From assembly GCA_034090805.1 (NCBI GenBank), contig JAXDRV010000042.1, forward strand, positions 1 to 51,326: 51,326 nucleotides of DNA. The letters are read 5' to 3'. Below are positions 8,248-15,534 of the stretch, piece by piece (within the stretch, counting starts at the first letter, position 1; each line of letters opens with the position of its first letter). Source of the DNA: Ornithomonoglobus_A sp034090805. GTDB taxonomy: Bacteria; Bacillota; Clostridia; UBA1381. The notes beneath the pieces were generated by a model, which did no database searches, was not told where the DNA came from, and saw only the letters and a list, made by a program, of their open reading frames with translations. The translations under genes were made by a program, and so were the position numbers.

Positions 8248-8790
8248 ATGAAAACAATAGATGAGCTGCTCGGCGAGGTAGCCGCAAAGCTGAACGTACA
8301 TCAGCCGGTATCGGAAGAGAGAGGAAAGACGGAGGCGGTCAAGCCGGCAGAGCCGGCTTTGCCGAAGGCTTCGGAGAATCCGCAGAGCTGTGATAAAATG
8401 ACGCTTAAAACGGCAAAGGCACTTGCGCAGGCTGTGGAATATGCAGCCGAAAAAATCGGCGTAAGTGTTGTGACGGCTGTTGTGAATGACGGAGCAAGGC
8501 TTGTGTGCCTTGAGGCTATGGACAATTCGTATATAGCGTCCGTCAATGCGGCGCAGGACAAGGCGTATACCGCAGCGGCACTTAAGATGCCGACATATAC
8601 AGCACTTGAGCAGTCGAGAGGCGGAGCACTCGACGGATTCACGAACGGAAACGGAATATTGATGCTTGCCGGAGGTGAGCCGCTTATGTGCGGTGAAAGG
8701 CTTATCGGCGGAGTGGGAGTTTCCGGCGGAACGAAGGAGCAGGACGCGCTGCTGGCAAGGGTTGCGGCAGAGGTGTTCAAGGCTCTGTGA
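8248..8790 (+). CDS. GlcG/HbpS-family (PduO C-domain-like) protein with N-terminal targeting helix
   Basis: A 180-residue protein. The N-terminus MKTIDELLGEVAAKLNV is an amphipathic helix like BMC encapsulation peptides, followed by an acidic, Pro/Ala-rich linker (about residues 18-48) and a GlcG/HbpS domain (about 49-180: LKTAKALAQAVEYAAEKIG, then GGEPL...IGGVGVSGG). Such domains occur in several BMC loci and as the PduO C-terminal part, where heme or cofactor binding has been reported; the exact role is not settled. The start at 8248 follows GAGGAGGG at 8232-8239. It lies between the aldolase and the aldehyde dehydrogenase, consistent with being lumen cargo. Confidence 0.8.
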   Translation: MKTIDELLGEVAAKLNVHQPVSEERGKTEAVKPAEPALPKASENPQSCDKMTLKTAKALAQAVEYAAEKIGVSVVTAVVNDGARLVCLEAMDNSYIASVNAAQDKAYTAAALKMPTYTALEQSRGGALDGFTNGNGILMLAGGEPLMCGERLIGGVGVSGGTKEQDALLARVAAEVFKAL

Positions 8791-8816
8791 ATGTATTAAA
8801 GAGGGAGGTTTGAGAA

Positions 8817-10241
8817 TTGATAGACGAACAAAAAGTAAGCGAAATTGTCAGGAATGTGCTTTCGGGCATGGATCTTTCGTCGTACGAGAAGCCGAAGAGA
8901 AAACAGCTCGGTGTGTTCGACACCATGGAGGAGGCAATCGCTGCGTGCAATAAGGCTTACACAACCTTCAGATATTATAATAAGGAACAAAGAGAAAATA
9001 TAATAAAGGAAATAAGACGTCTTACCCATGAGGAGGCCGAAATAATGGCAAAGCTTGCCGTTGAGGATACGAAAATGGGTAACGTTTATCACAAAATACT
9101 AAAGCATCATCTTGTTGCGGACAAGACGCTGGGAACATCCGATCTTGAAACGAGAGCACTTTCGGGCGACAGAGGACTTACGCTTGTGGAGATGGCACCG
9201 TTCGGAATAATCGGAGCGATAACGCCATCGACAAATCCGAGCTGTACGATAATCTGCAACAGTATCTGTATGCTTGCGGGCGGAAATGGAGTTTTGTTTA
9301 ACCCGCACCCCCATGCAAAGAATATATCGGCATATGCGGTTGACTTGGTAAACAGAGCCGTTCTTGCGGCGGGAGGACCCGAAAACATAGTTGCGACAGT
9401 TGCAAATCCGACAATGGAAAGCTCAAATAAAATGGTAAACGACCCCTCTGTGAGAATGCTTGTTGCAACGGGCGGACCGGGAGTTGTGAAGATGCTGCTC
9501 TCAAGCGGCAAAAAGGCGATTGGCGCAGGTGCGGGAAATCCGCCGGTAGTCGTTGACGATACCGCCGACATACCAAAGGCGGGCAAGGACATTATAGACG
9601 GCTGCACGTTTGACAACAATCTGCCGTGTATAGCGGAAAAAGAGGTATTCGTTATGCGCAGCGTTGCCGATGAGCTTATTCATCACATGATGAAAAACGG
9701 CGCATATATGCTGACGGAGGCTCAGACGAAAAAGCTCGTGGATACGGTGCTTGTATGGTCAAAGCCGAAAAAAGAGGGTCAGCAGCCGAAGCTTGTAATA
9801 AACAAGGACTGGGTCGGCAGAGATGCAAAGAAAATTCTTTCCGCAATCGGCATAACACCCAAGGAGGATACGAGATGTATCATATGCGAAACGGAGTTTT
9901 CACACCCGTTTGTACAGACAGAGCTTATGATGCCGATACTTCCGATAGTACGTTGCGAAACGTTTGACGAGTGTGTTGAAATGGCGGTAAAGGCAGAGCA
10001 TGGAAACCGTCACAGCGCACATCTCCATTCAAAGAACGTTGACCACATGACGCAGTATGCAAAGGCTGTATGTACCACGATATTCGTTAAGAATGCGCCG
10101 TCATATGCGGGCATAGGCTTCAATGCCGAGGGTTGGACGACATTTACGATCGCAGGCCCCACGGGTGAGGGAATTACCTCGCCGAGAAGCTTTACACGTC
10201 AAAGACGCTGCGTATTAAGCGATGCTTTGAATATTGTATAA
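8817..10241 (+). CDS. CoA-acylating aldehyde dehydrogenase (PduP-like)
   Basis: A 474-residue enzyme that oxidises an aldehyde, here probably lactaldehyde, with NAD+ and CoA to the acyl-CoA inside the BMC. The N-terminal helix (IDEQKVSEIVRNVLSGM) is a typical encapsulation peptide. The nucleophile is Cys271 in NNLPCIAEKE, and the cofactor-binding loop ITPSTNPSCT near residue 135 is as in PduP/EutE. The TTG start at 8817 is supported by GAGGGAGG at 8801-8808 and by the conserved helix beginning right after it. Acyl-CoA would pass to PduL, and NADH would be recycled by the alcohol dehydrogenase encoded next. Confidence 0.93.
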   Translation: MIDEQKVSEIVRNVLSGMDLSSYEKPKRKQLGVFDTMEEAIAACNKAYTTFRYYNKEQRENIIKEIRRLTHEEAEIMAKLAVEDTKMGNVYHKILKHHLVADKTLGTSDLETRALSGDRGLTLVEMAPFGIIGAITPSTNPSCTIICNSICMLAGGNGVLFNPHPHAKNISAYAVDLVNRAVLAAGGPENIVATVANPTMESSNKMVNDPSVRMLVATGGPGVVKMLLSSGKKAIGAGAGNPPVVVDDTADIPKAGKDIIDGCTFDNNLPCIAEKEVFVMRSVADELIHHMMKNGAYMLTEAQTKKLVDTVLVWSKPKKEGQQPKLVINKDWVGRDAKKILSAIGITPKEDTRCIICETEFSHPFVQTELMMPILPIVRCETFDECVEMAVKAEHGNRHSAHLHSKNVDHMTQYAKAVCTTIFVKNAPSYAGIGFNAEGWTTFTIAGPTGEGITSPRSFTRQRRCVLSDALNIV

Positions 10242-10263
10242 TGAATTGAAAGGAGCAATAACC

Positions 10264-11490
10264 TTGAATATAAATGAAAATGAGGTTGCCGCACTGGTGC
10301 AGGCAGTCTTAAAGGAAATGACGGGCGGCGCGCCCGCACCGGCACCGACGGCTCGTCCGGCGGCGGCTGCGAAGAGCGGGATTCCGTCAACGGCTAAGGT
10401 AGCGATGCTTACGGAGCTGAAAAAATTTGAGATACAGGAATATCCCATTCCCGAATTGGGCGATGATGATATACTCGTAAAGGTAGAGGGCTGCGGAATA
10501 TGCGGTACGGACGCTCACGAGTTTAAAAACGACCCGTTTTCGCTTATCCCGGTTGTACTCGGTCACGAGGGTACGGGCGAGATTGTGAAGATGGGCAAAA
10601 ACGTTAAAAAGGACAGCGCAGGCAAGCCGTTAAATATCGGTGACAAGGTTGTAACGTGCATGATTTTCAAGGATAATCCCGACATCACGATGTTCGACCT
10701 TAACAAGCAGAATGTCGGCGGCGCAGACGTTTACGGACTTCTGCCCGATGATGATGTTCACCTTAACGGCTGGTACAGCGACTACATATTGATAAGAGGC
10801 GGCTCGACTGTGTTTAACGTAAGCGATCTCGATCTTGATTCGAGAATACTTATCGAGCCGTGTGCGGTGCTTGTTCACGCCGTTGAACGTGCAAAAACAA
10901 CAAACATTCTGAGATTTAACTCAAGAGTTGTCGTTCAGGGCTGCGGACCTATAGGTCTTATCTGTATAGCGGTTCTGAGAACAATGGGTATTGAAAATAT
11001 CGTTGCGGTTGACGGCAATGAGCAAAGACTTGAATTTGCGAAGAGAATGGGTGCGGGAGCAACCGTGAACTTCATGAATCACAAGGGAATAGACGCTCTT
11101 ACAGAGGCTGTAAAGGACGCATTCGGCGGATACCTTTGCGATTTTGCTTTCCAGTGTACGGGTTCGCCCGTTGCGCACAGCAACATATATAAATTTATCA
11201 GAAACGGCGGCGGTCTTTGCGAGCTTGGATTCTTTATAAACGGCGGCGACGCAGCGATCAACCCGCATTTTGACCTTTGTGCAAAGGAAATAACGCTTGT
11301 AGGCTCATGGGTATACACCTTAAGAGATTACGCAACAACGTTTGATTTCCTCAAGAGAGCGAATGCGATAGGACTTCCGATTAAGGAGCTTATCACTCAC
11401 AGATTCGGTCTTGAGGAGATGAACGAGGCGCTTGAAACAAACCTTGCTCAAAAGGGACTTAAGATTGCGTATGTGAATAAGGATTTCTAA
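10264..11490 (+). CDS. Zinc-dependent alcohol dehydrogenase with N-terminal targeting helix
   Basis: A 408-residue medium-chain dehydrogenase, of the threonine/sorbitol dehydrogenase branch, that would reduce lactaldehyde to 1,2-propanediol and regenerate NAD+. An encapsulation-type helix (EVAALVQAVLKEM) and an Ala/Pro linker occupy residues 1-40. The catalytic zinc site is visible as CGICGTDAHEF near residue 78 and GHEGTGE near 100; the Rossmann motif is GCGPIG near 226. The four-cysteine structural zinc lobe is absent: only one Cys remains in VVTCMIF. The TTG start at 10264 follows AAAGGAG at 10249-10255; earlier in-frame codons overlap the preceding gene and add no family sequence. Confidence 0.88.
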   Translation: MNINENEVAALVQAVLKEMTGGAPAPAPTARPAAAAKSGIPSTAKVAMLTELKKFEIQEYPIPELGDDDILVKVEGCGICGTDAHEFKNDPFSLIPVVLGHEGTGEIVKMGKNVKKDSAGKPLNIGDKVVTCMIFKDNPDITMFDLNKQNVGGADVYGLLPDDDVHLNGWYSDYILIRGGSTVFNVSDLDLDSRILIEPCAVLVHAVERAKTTNILRFNSRVVVQGCGPIGLICIAVLRTMGIENIVAVDGNEQRLEFAKRMGAGATVNFMNHKGIDALTEAVKDAFGGYLCDFAFQCTGSPVAHSNIYKFIRNGGGLCELGFFINGGDAAINPHFDLCAKEITLVGSWVYTLRDYATTFDFLKRANAIGLPIKELITHRFGLEEMNEALETNLAQKGLKIAYVNKDF

Positions 11491-11527
11491 GCATTTCGCA
11501 ATTAATTACGAAACGAGGTAGAAGCTT

Positions 11528-11866
11528 ATGAACGAAGCAATAGGAATTATCGAGATGTTCGGCTTTGTGACGGCAATATCGGCTGCCGACGCTGCGGCGA
11601 AGGCGGCTGATGTCAAGGTCATAGCAATAGATTCAAACAAGCCGGCAGACCCCACCGTGGACGTGCCGCTTATCATGGCGGTGAAGGTTCAGGGGAGCGT
11701 GTCGGCGGTCAAAGCTGCCGTTGAGGCTGCCGCAGAAACGGCGGAGAGCCTTTCCGGGCTTATCAACAAGCACGTGATTTCCGGACCGACAGATGACGCT
11801 GTGAAAATGGCGGAGAGAGTAAGTGTCGGACGAGATATAATCGGGCATATCCCGATGAACGGCTGA
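11528..11866 (+). CDS. BMC-H shell protein with an extended pore loop
   Basis: A 112-residue hexamer-forming shell protein with one BMC domain (AIGIIEMFGFVTAISAADAAAKAADV...). Compared with the other BMC-H proteins here, the loop that lines the central pore (normally about IGSGLV) is replaced by a longer segment, NKPADPTVDVPLIM at about residues 40-53. This should change pore size or chemistry. It ends with a 25-residue extension past the usual HVI motif (SGPTDDAVK...). It is the first shell gene in the operon and is spaced 10 bases from the next. Confidence 0.88.
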   Translation: MNEAIGIIEMFGFVTAISAADAAAKAADVKVIAIDSNKPADPTVDVPLIMAVKVQGSVSAVKAAVEAAAETAESLSGLINKHVISGPTDDAVKMAERVSVGRDIIGHIPMNG

Positions 11867-11876
11867 GGAGGTACAT

Positions 11877-12149
11877 ATGGAAGCTTTGGGATTTATTGAA
11901 ACACGAAGCCTGACAGGCGCAATGGACGCAACCGACGCAATGACAAAAACTGCGGCGGTTGAGCTTGTGGGTACCGTCAAGATAGGATCGGGACTTGTGA
12001 ATGTTGTTGTCAAGGGTGAGGTTGACGCAGTAAAGGCGGCTGTTGCCGCAGGAGAAATTGCCGCAAAGAAGTGCGGCGAGCTGTATGCGTCCCACGTAAT
12101 CCCCCGTCCGAGTGACGATGTGGCAAAGATTTTGCCCGGGTTTTATTAA
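11877..12149 (+). CDS. BMC-H shell protein, PduA/EutM type
   Basis: A 90-residue canonical hexameric shell protein: MEALGFIETRSLTGAMDATDAM at the N-terminus, the pore loop KIGSGLV near residues 37-43, and the SHVIPRPSDDV tail. It forms the flat facets of the shell; the small glycine/serine pore allows passage of small polar metabolites in homologues. RBS GAGGAG sits just ahead. About 60 percent of residues look shared with the fourth shell protein at 12684. Confidence 0.92.
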   Translation: MEALGFIETRSLTGAMDATDAMTKTAAVELVGTVKIGSGLVNVVVKGEVDAVKAAVAAGEIAAKKCGELYASHVIPRPSDDVAKILPGFY

Positions 12150-12167
12150 AAATGGGGGTGGACACCG

Positions 12168-12581
12168 ATGCAGGTAAATTATGCAATAGGATTGATAGAG
12201 GTCAGCGCACTCGGTCATGCGATAGTCATGCTTGACGAGATGCTGAAGGCTGCGGAGGTTGAGTTTGTCGCAACCGAAAGAAAGCTTGGCGGCAGGCTCG
12301 TTACCGTAGTTGTCAAAGGTGATGTTTCCGCAGTGAATGCTGCCGTTGAGGCGGGCAAGGCGTCCGCAAAATCAAACGGAGTATTAAAAGCGGCTAACGT
12401 AATCCCCAGACCCCATGAGGAAATCTTGAAATTTCTTCATCTTGACAAGGAACACGAAAAGCCCGTAAATTCGGAATCGGCGGCAACTCATGTCGGAGCT
12501 GTTCCCTCGGAGAAAAAGCCGGCGAAGCCGAGAAAAACCACTGCGCAGAGGCGCACAAGAAAGCCTAAGGCCGAGGCTTAA
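12168..12581 (+). CDS. BMC-H shell protein with a strongly basic C-terminal tail
   Basis: A 137-residue protein. Residues 1-90 are a single BMC domain ending in ANVIPRPHEEILKFLHLD; the remaining 45 residues are a low-complexity extension that changes from polar (KEHEKPVNSESAATH) to very basic (EKKPAKPRKTTAQRRTRK). The pore loop is KLGGRLV with an Arg where the others have Ser or Gly. C-terminal extensions occur in other shell proteins such as EutK, whose extra domain is proposed to bind nucleic acid, but this tail is disordered, not folded. Possible roles are scaffolding to acidic partners, RNA or DNA contact, or positioning of the organelle; none is shown. Confidence 0.88.
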   Translation: MQVNYAIGLIEVSALGHAIVMLDEMLKAAEVEFVATERKLGGRLVTVVVKGDVSAVNAAVEAGKASAKSNGVLKAANVIPRPHEEILKFLHLDKEHEKPVNSESAATHVGAVPSEKKPAKPRKTTAQRRTRKPKAEA

Positions 12582-12601
12582 AACACAGGCTGTAACCACG
12601 T

Positions 12602-12624
12602 TCTAAAAAGCACACGCTTTTAGA
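12602..12624 (+). promoter_or_regulatory. Intercistronic hairpin ahead of the major shell gene
   Basis: TCTAAAAAGC/GCTTTTAGA forms a stem with one bulged base and a 4-base loop, without a T-run, 60 bases upstream of the fourth BMC-H gene. It could be an RNA processing or stabilising site that raises the yield of that shell protein; this is inference. Confidence 0.45.
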
Positions 12625-12683
12625 TATATAAAACTAAGTAAACAAGAGCATAAGCTCAGAATTTTAAAAGGAGGATACTAAAA

Positions 12684-12959
12684 ATGGCTGTAGAAGCATT
12701 AGGTATGGTAGAAACAAGAGGTTTGGTAGCTGCAATTGAAGCTGCCGATGCAATGGTTAAGGCTGCAAACGTAACCTTAATCGGTACGGAAAGAATCGGT
12801 TCAGGTCTTGTAACCGTTATGGTAAGAGGCGATGTAGGCGCAGTTCAGGCTGCAACAGACGCAGGTGCGGCAGCAGGCTCAAGACTCGGCGAGCTGGTAT
12901 CGGTTCACGTAATCCCCAGACCGCACGGAGATGTAGAGAAGATTCTGCCCCAGGCATAA
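12684..12959 (+). CDS. BMC-H major shell protein
   Basis: A 91-residue canonical hexameric shell protein (VEALGMVETRGLVAAIEAADAM, pore RIGSGLV, tail VHVIPRPHGDVEKILPQ). It has the best ribosome site of the shell set (AAAGGAGG at 12667-12674), and its codons differ from its neighbours in favouring A- or T-ending forms (GTAGAAGCATTAGGTATG), as in the GAPDH and ribosomal genes here. Together with the upstream hairpin this suggests it is the most abundant shell component. A foldback element starts right after its stop. Confidence 0.93.
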   Translation: MAVEALGMVETRGLVAAIEAADAMVKAANVTLIGTERIGSGLVTVMVRGDVGAVQAATDAGAAAGSRLGELVSVHVIPRPHGDVEKILPQA

Positions 12960-12960
12960 T

Positions 12961-13129
12961 TTTTGAGGAAAATGCTCGTTGCATCCTGCACGTTTGCGCT
13001 CCCTTACATACCTTTTTCAGCGTGTTTGGCAAGCCAAACATCAGCCTTACGGCTGCCCGCACGTCTTTGCGGCGCTTGTATACGGCGGTCGCTTAAACGC
13101 ACAGTCTGCTTAGAGCATTTCCCTCAAAA
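12961..13129. repeat. Foldback element inside the BMC operon
   Basis: The outer inverted repeat TTTTGAGG-AAAATGCTC at 12961-12977 is matched by GAGCATTT-CCCTCAAAA at 13113-13129. Internal hairpins include GTTTGGC/GCCAAAC near 13024-13039 and CAGCC/GGCTG near 13042-13055. It starts two bases after the BMC-H stop codon. Open frames across it look like chance. Confidence 0.65.
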
Positions 13130-13148
13130 TATTAAAAAAGAATATAAA

Positions 13149-13184
13149 TTTGTAACAGATATACCCCGGTGTATCTGTTACAAA
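13149..13184. promoter_or_regulatory. Palindrome upstream of pduL
   Basis: TTTGTAACAGATATACC and its complement, with one mismatch, flank a 2-base centre. The half-site TTGTAACA also forms the core of the metF/radA palindrome at 35541. No T-run follows, so it is not an ordinary terminator. An operator or an intercistronic hairpin would both fit. Confidence 0.45.
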
Positions 13185-13230
13185 CGATATTCTGTTTAAT
13201 TTATACCTCGTTCATAAAGGGAGAGAAATA

Positions 13231-13869
13231 ATGGAAAAGAATTTACAGGATATAATTGCCCGAACAGTGATTGATATATTAAAGCAAAGGGAAGCGAGCG
13301 AGGGCATAAAGGTCGGCGTGAGCGCGCGTCATGTGCATTTATCGCAAAAGGATCTCGAAACTCTTTTCGGAGAGGGACACGAGCTTACTCCGAAAAAGGA
13401 GCTTATGGGCGGACAGTTTGCGGCTGAGGAGTGCGTTACTCTTGTAAGTCCGTCGCTCAGAACAATTGAAGGCGTGAGAGTTTTGGGACCTGTCAGAAAG
13501 CAGTCGCAGATAGAGATTTCAAGAACGGATACCTTTAAGCTTAAGGTAAGTCCGCCGGTACGTCCGTCGGGAGAATTAAAGGGCAGTGCGCCTATGGCGC
13601 TTGTCGGACCCAAGGGCAGCGTATTTTTAAACGAAGGCTGTATAATAGCCAACAGACACATACATATGGATCCTGCAACGGCGGAAAAATACGGTGTTGC
13701 GGATAATGATCTTGTCGATGTTGAAATTCAAAATTCAAAGCCGACAACATACTATAATGTTCAGGTTCGGGTGCATGAAAGCTTTACGCCGGAAATGCAC
13801 ATAGATACCGACGATGCAAACGCCTGTGCGATAAAGACGGGCGATTACGTTAAGATTGTAAAAAATTAA
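13231..13869 (+). CDS. pduL: Phosphate acyltransferase PduL with targeting helix
   Basis: PduL converts acyl-CoA to acyl-phosphate in the BMC, recycling CoA for the aldehyde dehydrogenase. The 212-residue protein begins with an encapsulation helix (NLQDIIARTVIDILKQRE), followed by two beta-barrel halves. The zinc-binding histidines are visible in SARHVHLS near residue 33 and NRHIHMD near 142. The acyl-phosphate, lactyl- or propionyl-phosphate depending on the aldehyde, would be used by a kinase elsewhere. RBS GGGAGAG precedes the ATG. Confidence 0.95.
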   Translation: MEKNLQDIIARTVIDILKQREASEGIKVGVSARHVHLSQKDLETLFGEGHELTPKKELMGGQFAAEECVTLVSPSLRTIEGVRVLGPVRKQSQIEISRTDTFKLKVSPPVRPSGELKGSAPMALVGPKGSVFLNEGCIIANRHIHMDPATAEKYGVADNDLVDVEIQNSKPTTYYNVQVRVHESFTPEMHIDTDDANACAIKTGDYVKIVKN

Positions 13870-13903
13870 ATTTGCAGACAACATCTAAAAGGATGATAAA
13901 AAT

Positions 13904-14164
13904 ATGATTATAGGCAGAGTATACGGAAGCGTTGTATCAACGCATAAGCTTGAGGGGCTTGTGGGCTACAAATTTATGCAGATACAGTGCATCGAAAACG
14001 GAGAATTGGTAAATAAGTTTCTGACCGCTGTTGACGGTGTGGGCGCAGGTATCGGCGAGGACGTGATTATCACGACCGGCTCAAGCGCAAGAAAGGCTCT
14101 CCAAAAGGAGGACGCACCCGTTGATGCGGTAATAGTGGGAATTTTGGACACCAAGCAATGCTGA
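13904..14164 (+). CDS. BMC-P vertex protein (EutN/CcmL family)
   Basis: An 86-residue pentamer-forming protein that caps the vertices of the shell. The start MIIGRVYGSVVST and the block GAGIGEDVIITTGSSARK are diagnostic of the EutN/CcmL fold. Only one copy is present, as in the simpler BMC loci. It lies 34 bases after pduL and 28 bases ahead of the PduS-like gene, so it is part of the same operon. Confidence 0.94.
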   Translation: MIIGRVYGSVVSTHKLEGLVGYKFMQIQCIENGELVNKFLTAVDGVGAGIGEDVIITTGSSARKALQKEDAPVDAVIVGILDTKQC

Positions 14165-14192
14165 AACTTCATTTGCGGAAGGAATGAAACAT

Positions 14193-15524
14193 ATGGATTT
14201 ACAAGAGCTTCAAAACATTGTGTATGAAGCGGGAATAGTCGGCGCGGGCGGCGCAGGCTTTCCTACGCACAGAAAATTTTCGGACAAGGTAAAACAGATA
14301 GTTGTCAATGCGGCTGAATGTGAGCCTCTTATGATGGTTGACCACCACATACTTGAGCATCATTTACAGGCGCTTGTTGACACACTCAACGTACTTATCG
14401 ATACGATGGGAGCGGAAGAGGCGATTATCGGAATCAAGGGCAAAAATATGCACCTTCTCGACGCAAAAATCCTTGCCTCCCTTGAGGGAACACGTGTAAA
14501 GGTTAAGGAAATACCCGATATATATCCCGCCGGTGATGAGGTTGTGCTTACCTATGAAACAACGGGTAAAATTATCCCGGAGGGCGCTATCCCGGTAATG
14601 GTAGGCGTAATGGTTATAAATGTCGAAACGGTGTATAATATTCACAAGGCACTGGGCGGCGCGCCGGTTACGGAAAAGTACATAACAATAGGCGGCGACA
14701 CCAAGGAGGACATAACGGTAAAGGCTCCCGTAGGCATGAAAATAAGCGAGCTTCTCGCAGCGTGCGGATATACCGAGCTTGAGGGCAAGGCGGTTATAAA
14801 CGGCGGTCCTATGATGGGTAAGCTTGTCGACCTTGAAAACGACGCAGTGACGAAAACAACAAAGGGACTTTTGATATTTCCCGAAACGCACAGCATAATT
14901 CAGCGCAAGCGTATGCCGATGTCAACAACGCTCAAAAGAGCCTCGGCGGCTTGCTGCAACTGCCATATGTGCAGTGATCTGTGTCCGAGAAATCTTCTCG
15001 GCTATGACCTGCACGTGCATAAGACGATAAGAGCCGCATCTCATGCAGAGGTGCAGAATACGGAGTCGTTTGTTCAGAGCGCACTTTGCTGCGGCTGCGG
15101 AATTTGTACGGTCATTGCCTGTCAGCAGATGCTTGACCCGCAGGCCATTTCGATGGAGATTAAGGGACTTCTCGGCAAGCACGGCTTAAAGCGTCAGAAC
15201 AACAAAGCACCCGAAGCGGTAAGACCGGAAAGAGCCTCAAGGCTTGTTTCGTCATCTGTGCTTATCGACAAGCTGGGGATAAGAAAGTACGTCAAGGCTA
15301 AGGTTGAACGCCGTGACGTTGAATTTAATCCGTCAAAGATATACATAGAGCTTAAGCAGCACGTAGGAGCGCCGGCGGCTGCATTGGTTAAGAAGGGCGA
15401 TAAGGTCAAGGTCGGCGATATTGTTGCGCAGACTCCGCCGGAGGCTCTCGGAACGACAATGCACGCAAGCGTAAACGGAACAGTAAGCGAAGTAAACAAC
15501 AGATTTATAATAATAAGCAGGTAG
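14193..15524 (+). CDS. PduS/RnfC-like iron-sulfur flavoprotein
   Basis: A 443-residue electron carrier related to the RnfC/NuoF-like PduS of BMCs. It has an N-terminal glycine-rich FMN/NADH-binding region (GIVGAGGAGFPTH, residues 11-23), an SLBB-type middle domain, and ferredoxin-type cysteine clusters at CCNCHMCSDLCP (near 253-264) and CCGCGIC (near 295-301). The C-terminus is a barrel-sandwich domain (about 370-443). It probably moves electrons across or along the shell to rebalance NAD+/NADH, perhaps through the BMC-T protein encoded next. ATG 14193 is chosen over 14184 because GGAAGGA at 14178-14184 is correctly spaced only for the later start. Confidence 0.9.
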   Translation: MDLQELQNIVYEAGIVGAGGAGFPTHRKFSDKVKQIVVNAAECEPLMMVDHHILEHHLQALVDTLNVLIDTMGAEEAIIGIKGKNMHLLDAKILASLEGTRVKVKEIPDIYPAGDEVVLTYETTGKIIPEGAIPVMVGVMVINVETVYNIHKALGGAPVTEKYITIGGDTKEDITVKAPVGMKISELLAACGYTELEGKAVINGGPMMGKLVDLENDAVTKTTKGLLIFPETHSIIQRKRMPMSTTLKRASAACCNCHMCSDLCPRNLLGYDLHVHKTIRAASHAEVQNTESFVQSALCCGCGICTVIACQQMLDPQAISMEIKGLLGKHGLKRQNNKAPEAVRPERASRLVSSSVLIDKLGIRKYVKAKVERRDVEFNPSKIYIELKQHVGAPAAALVKKGDKVKVGDIVAQTPPEALGTTMHASVNGTVSEVNNRFIIISR

Positions 15525-15534
15525 GTGAGGACAG

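Noticed and set aside
12963..13199. 78-codon gene between the fourth shell gene and pduL
   Set aside because: It coincides with the inverted-repeat element and lacks a ribosome site; the translation is cysteine-rich in a pattern that follows the hairpins.
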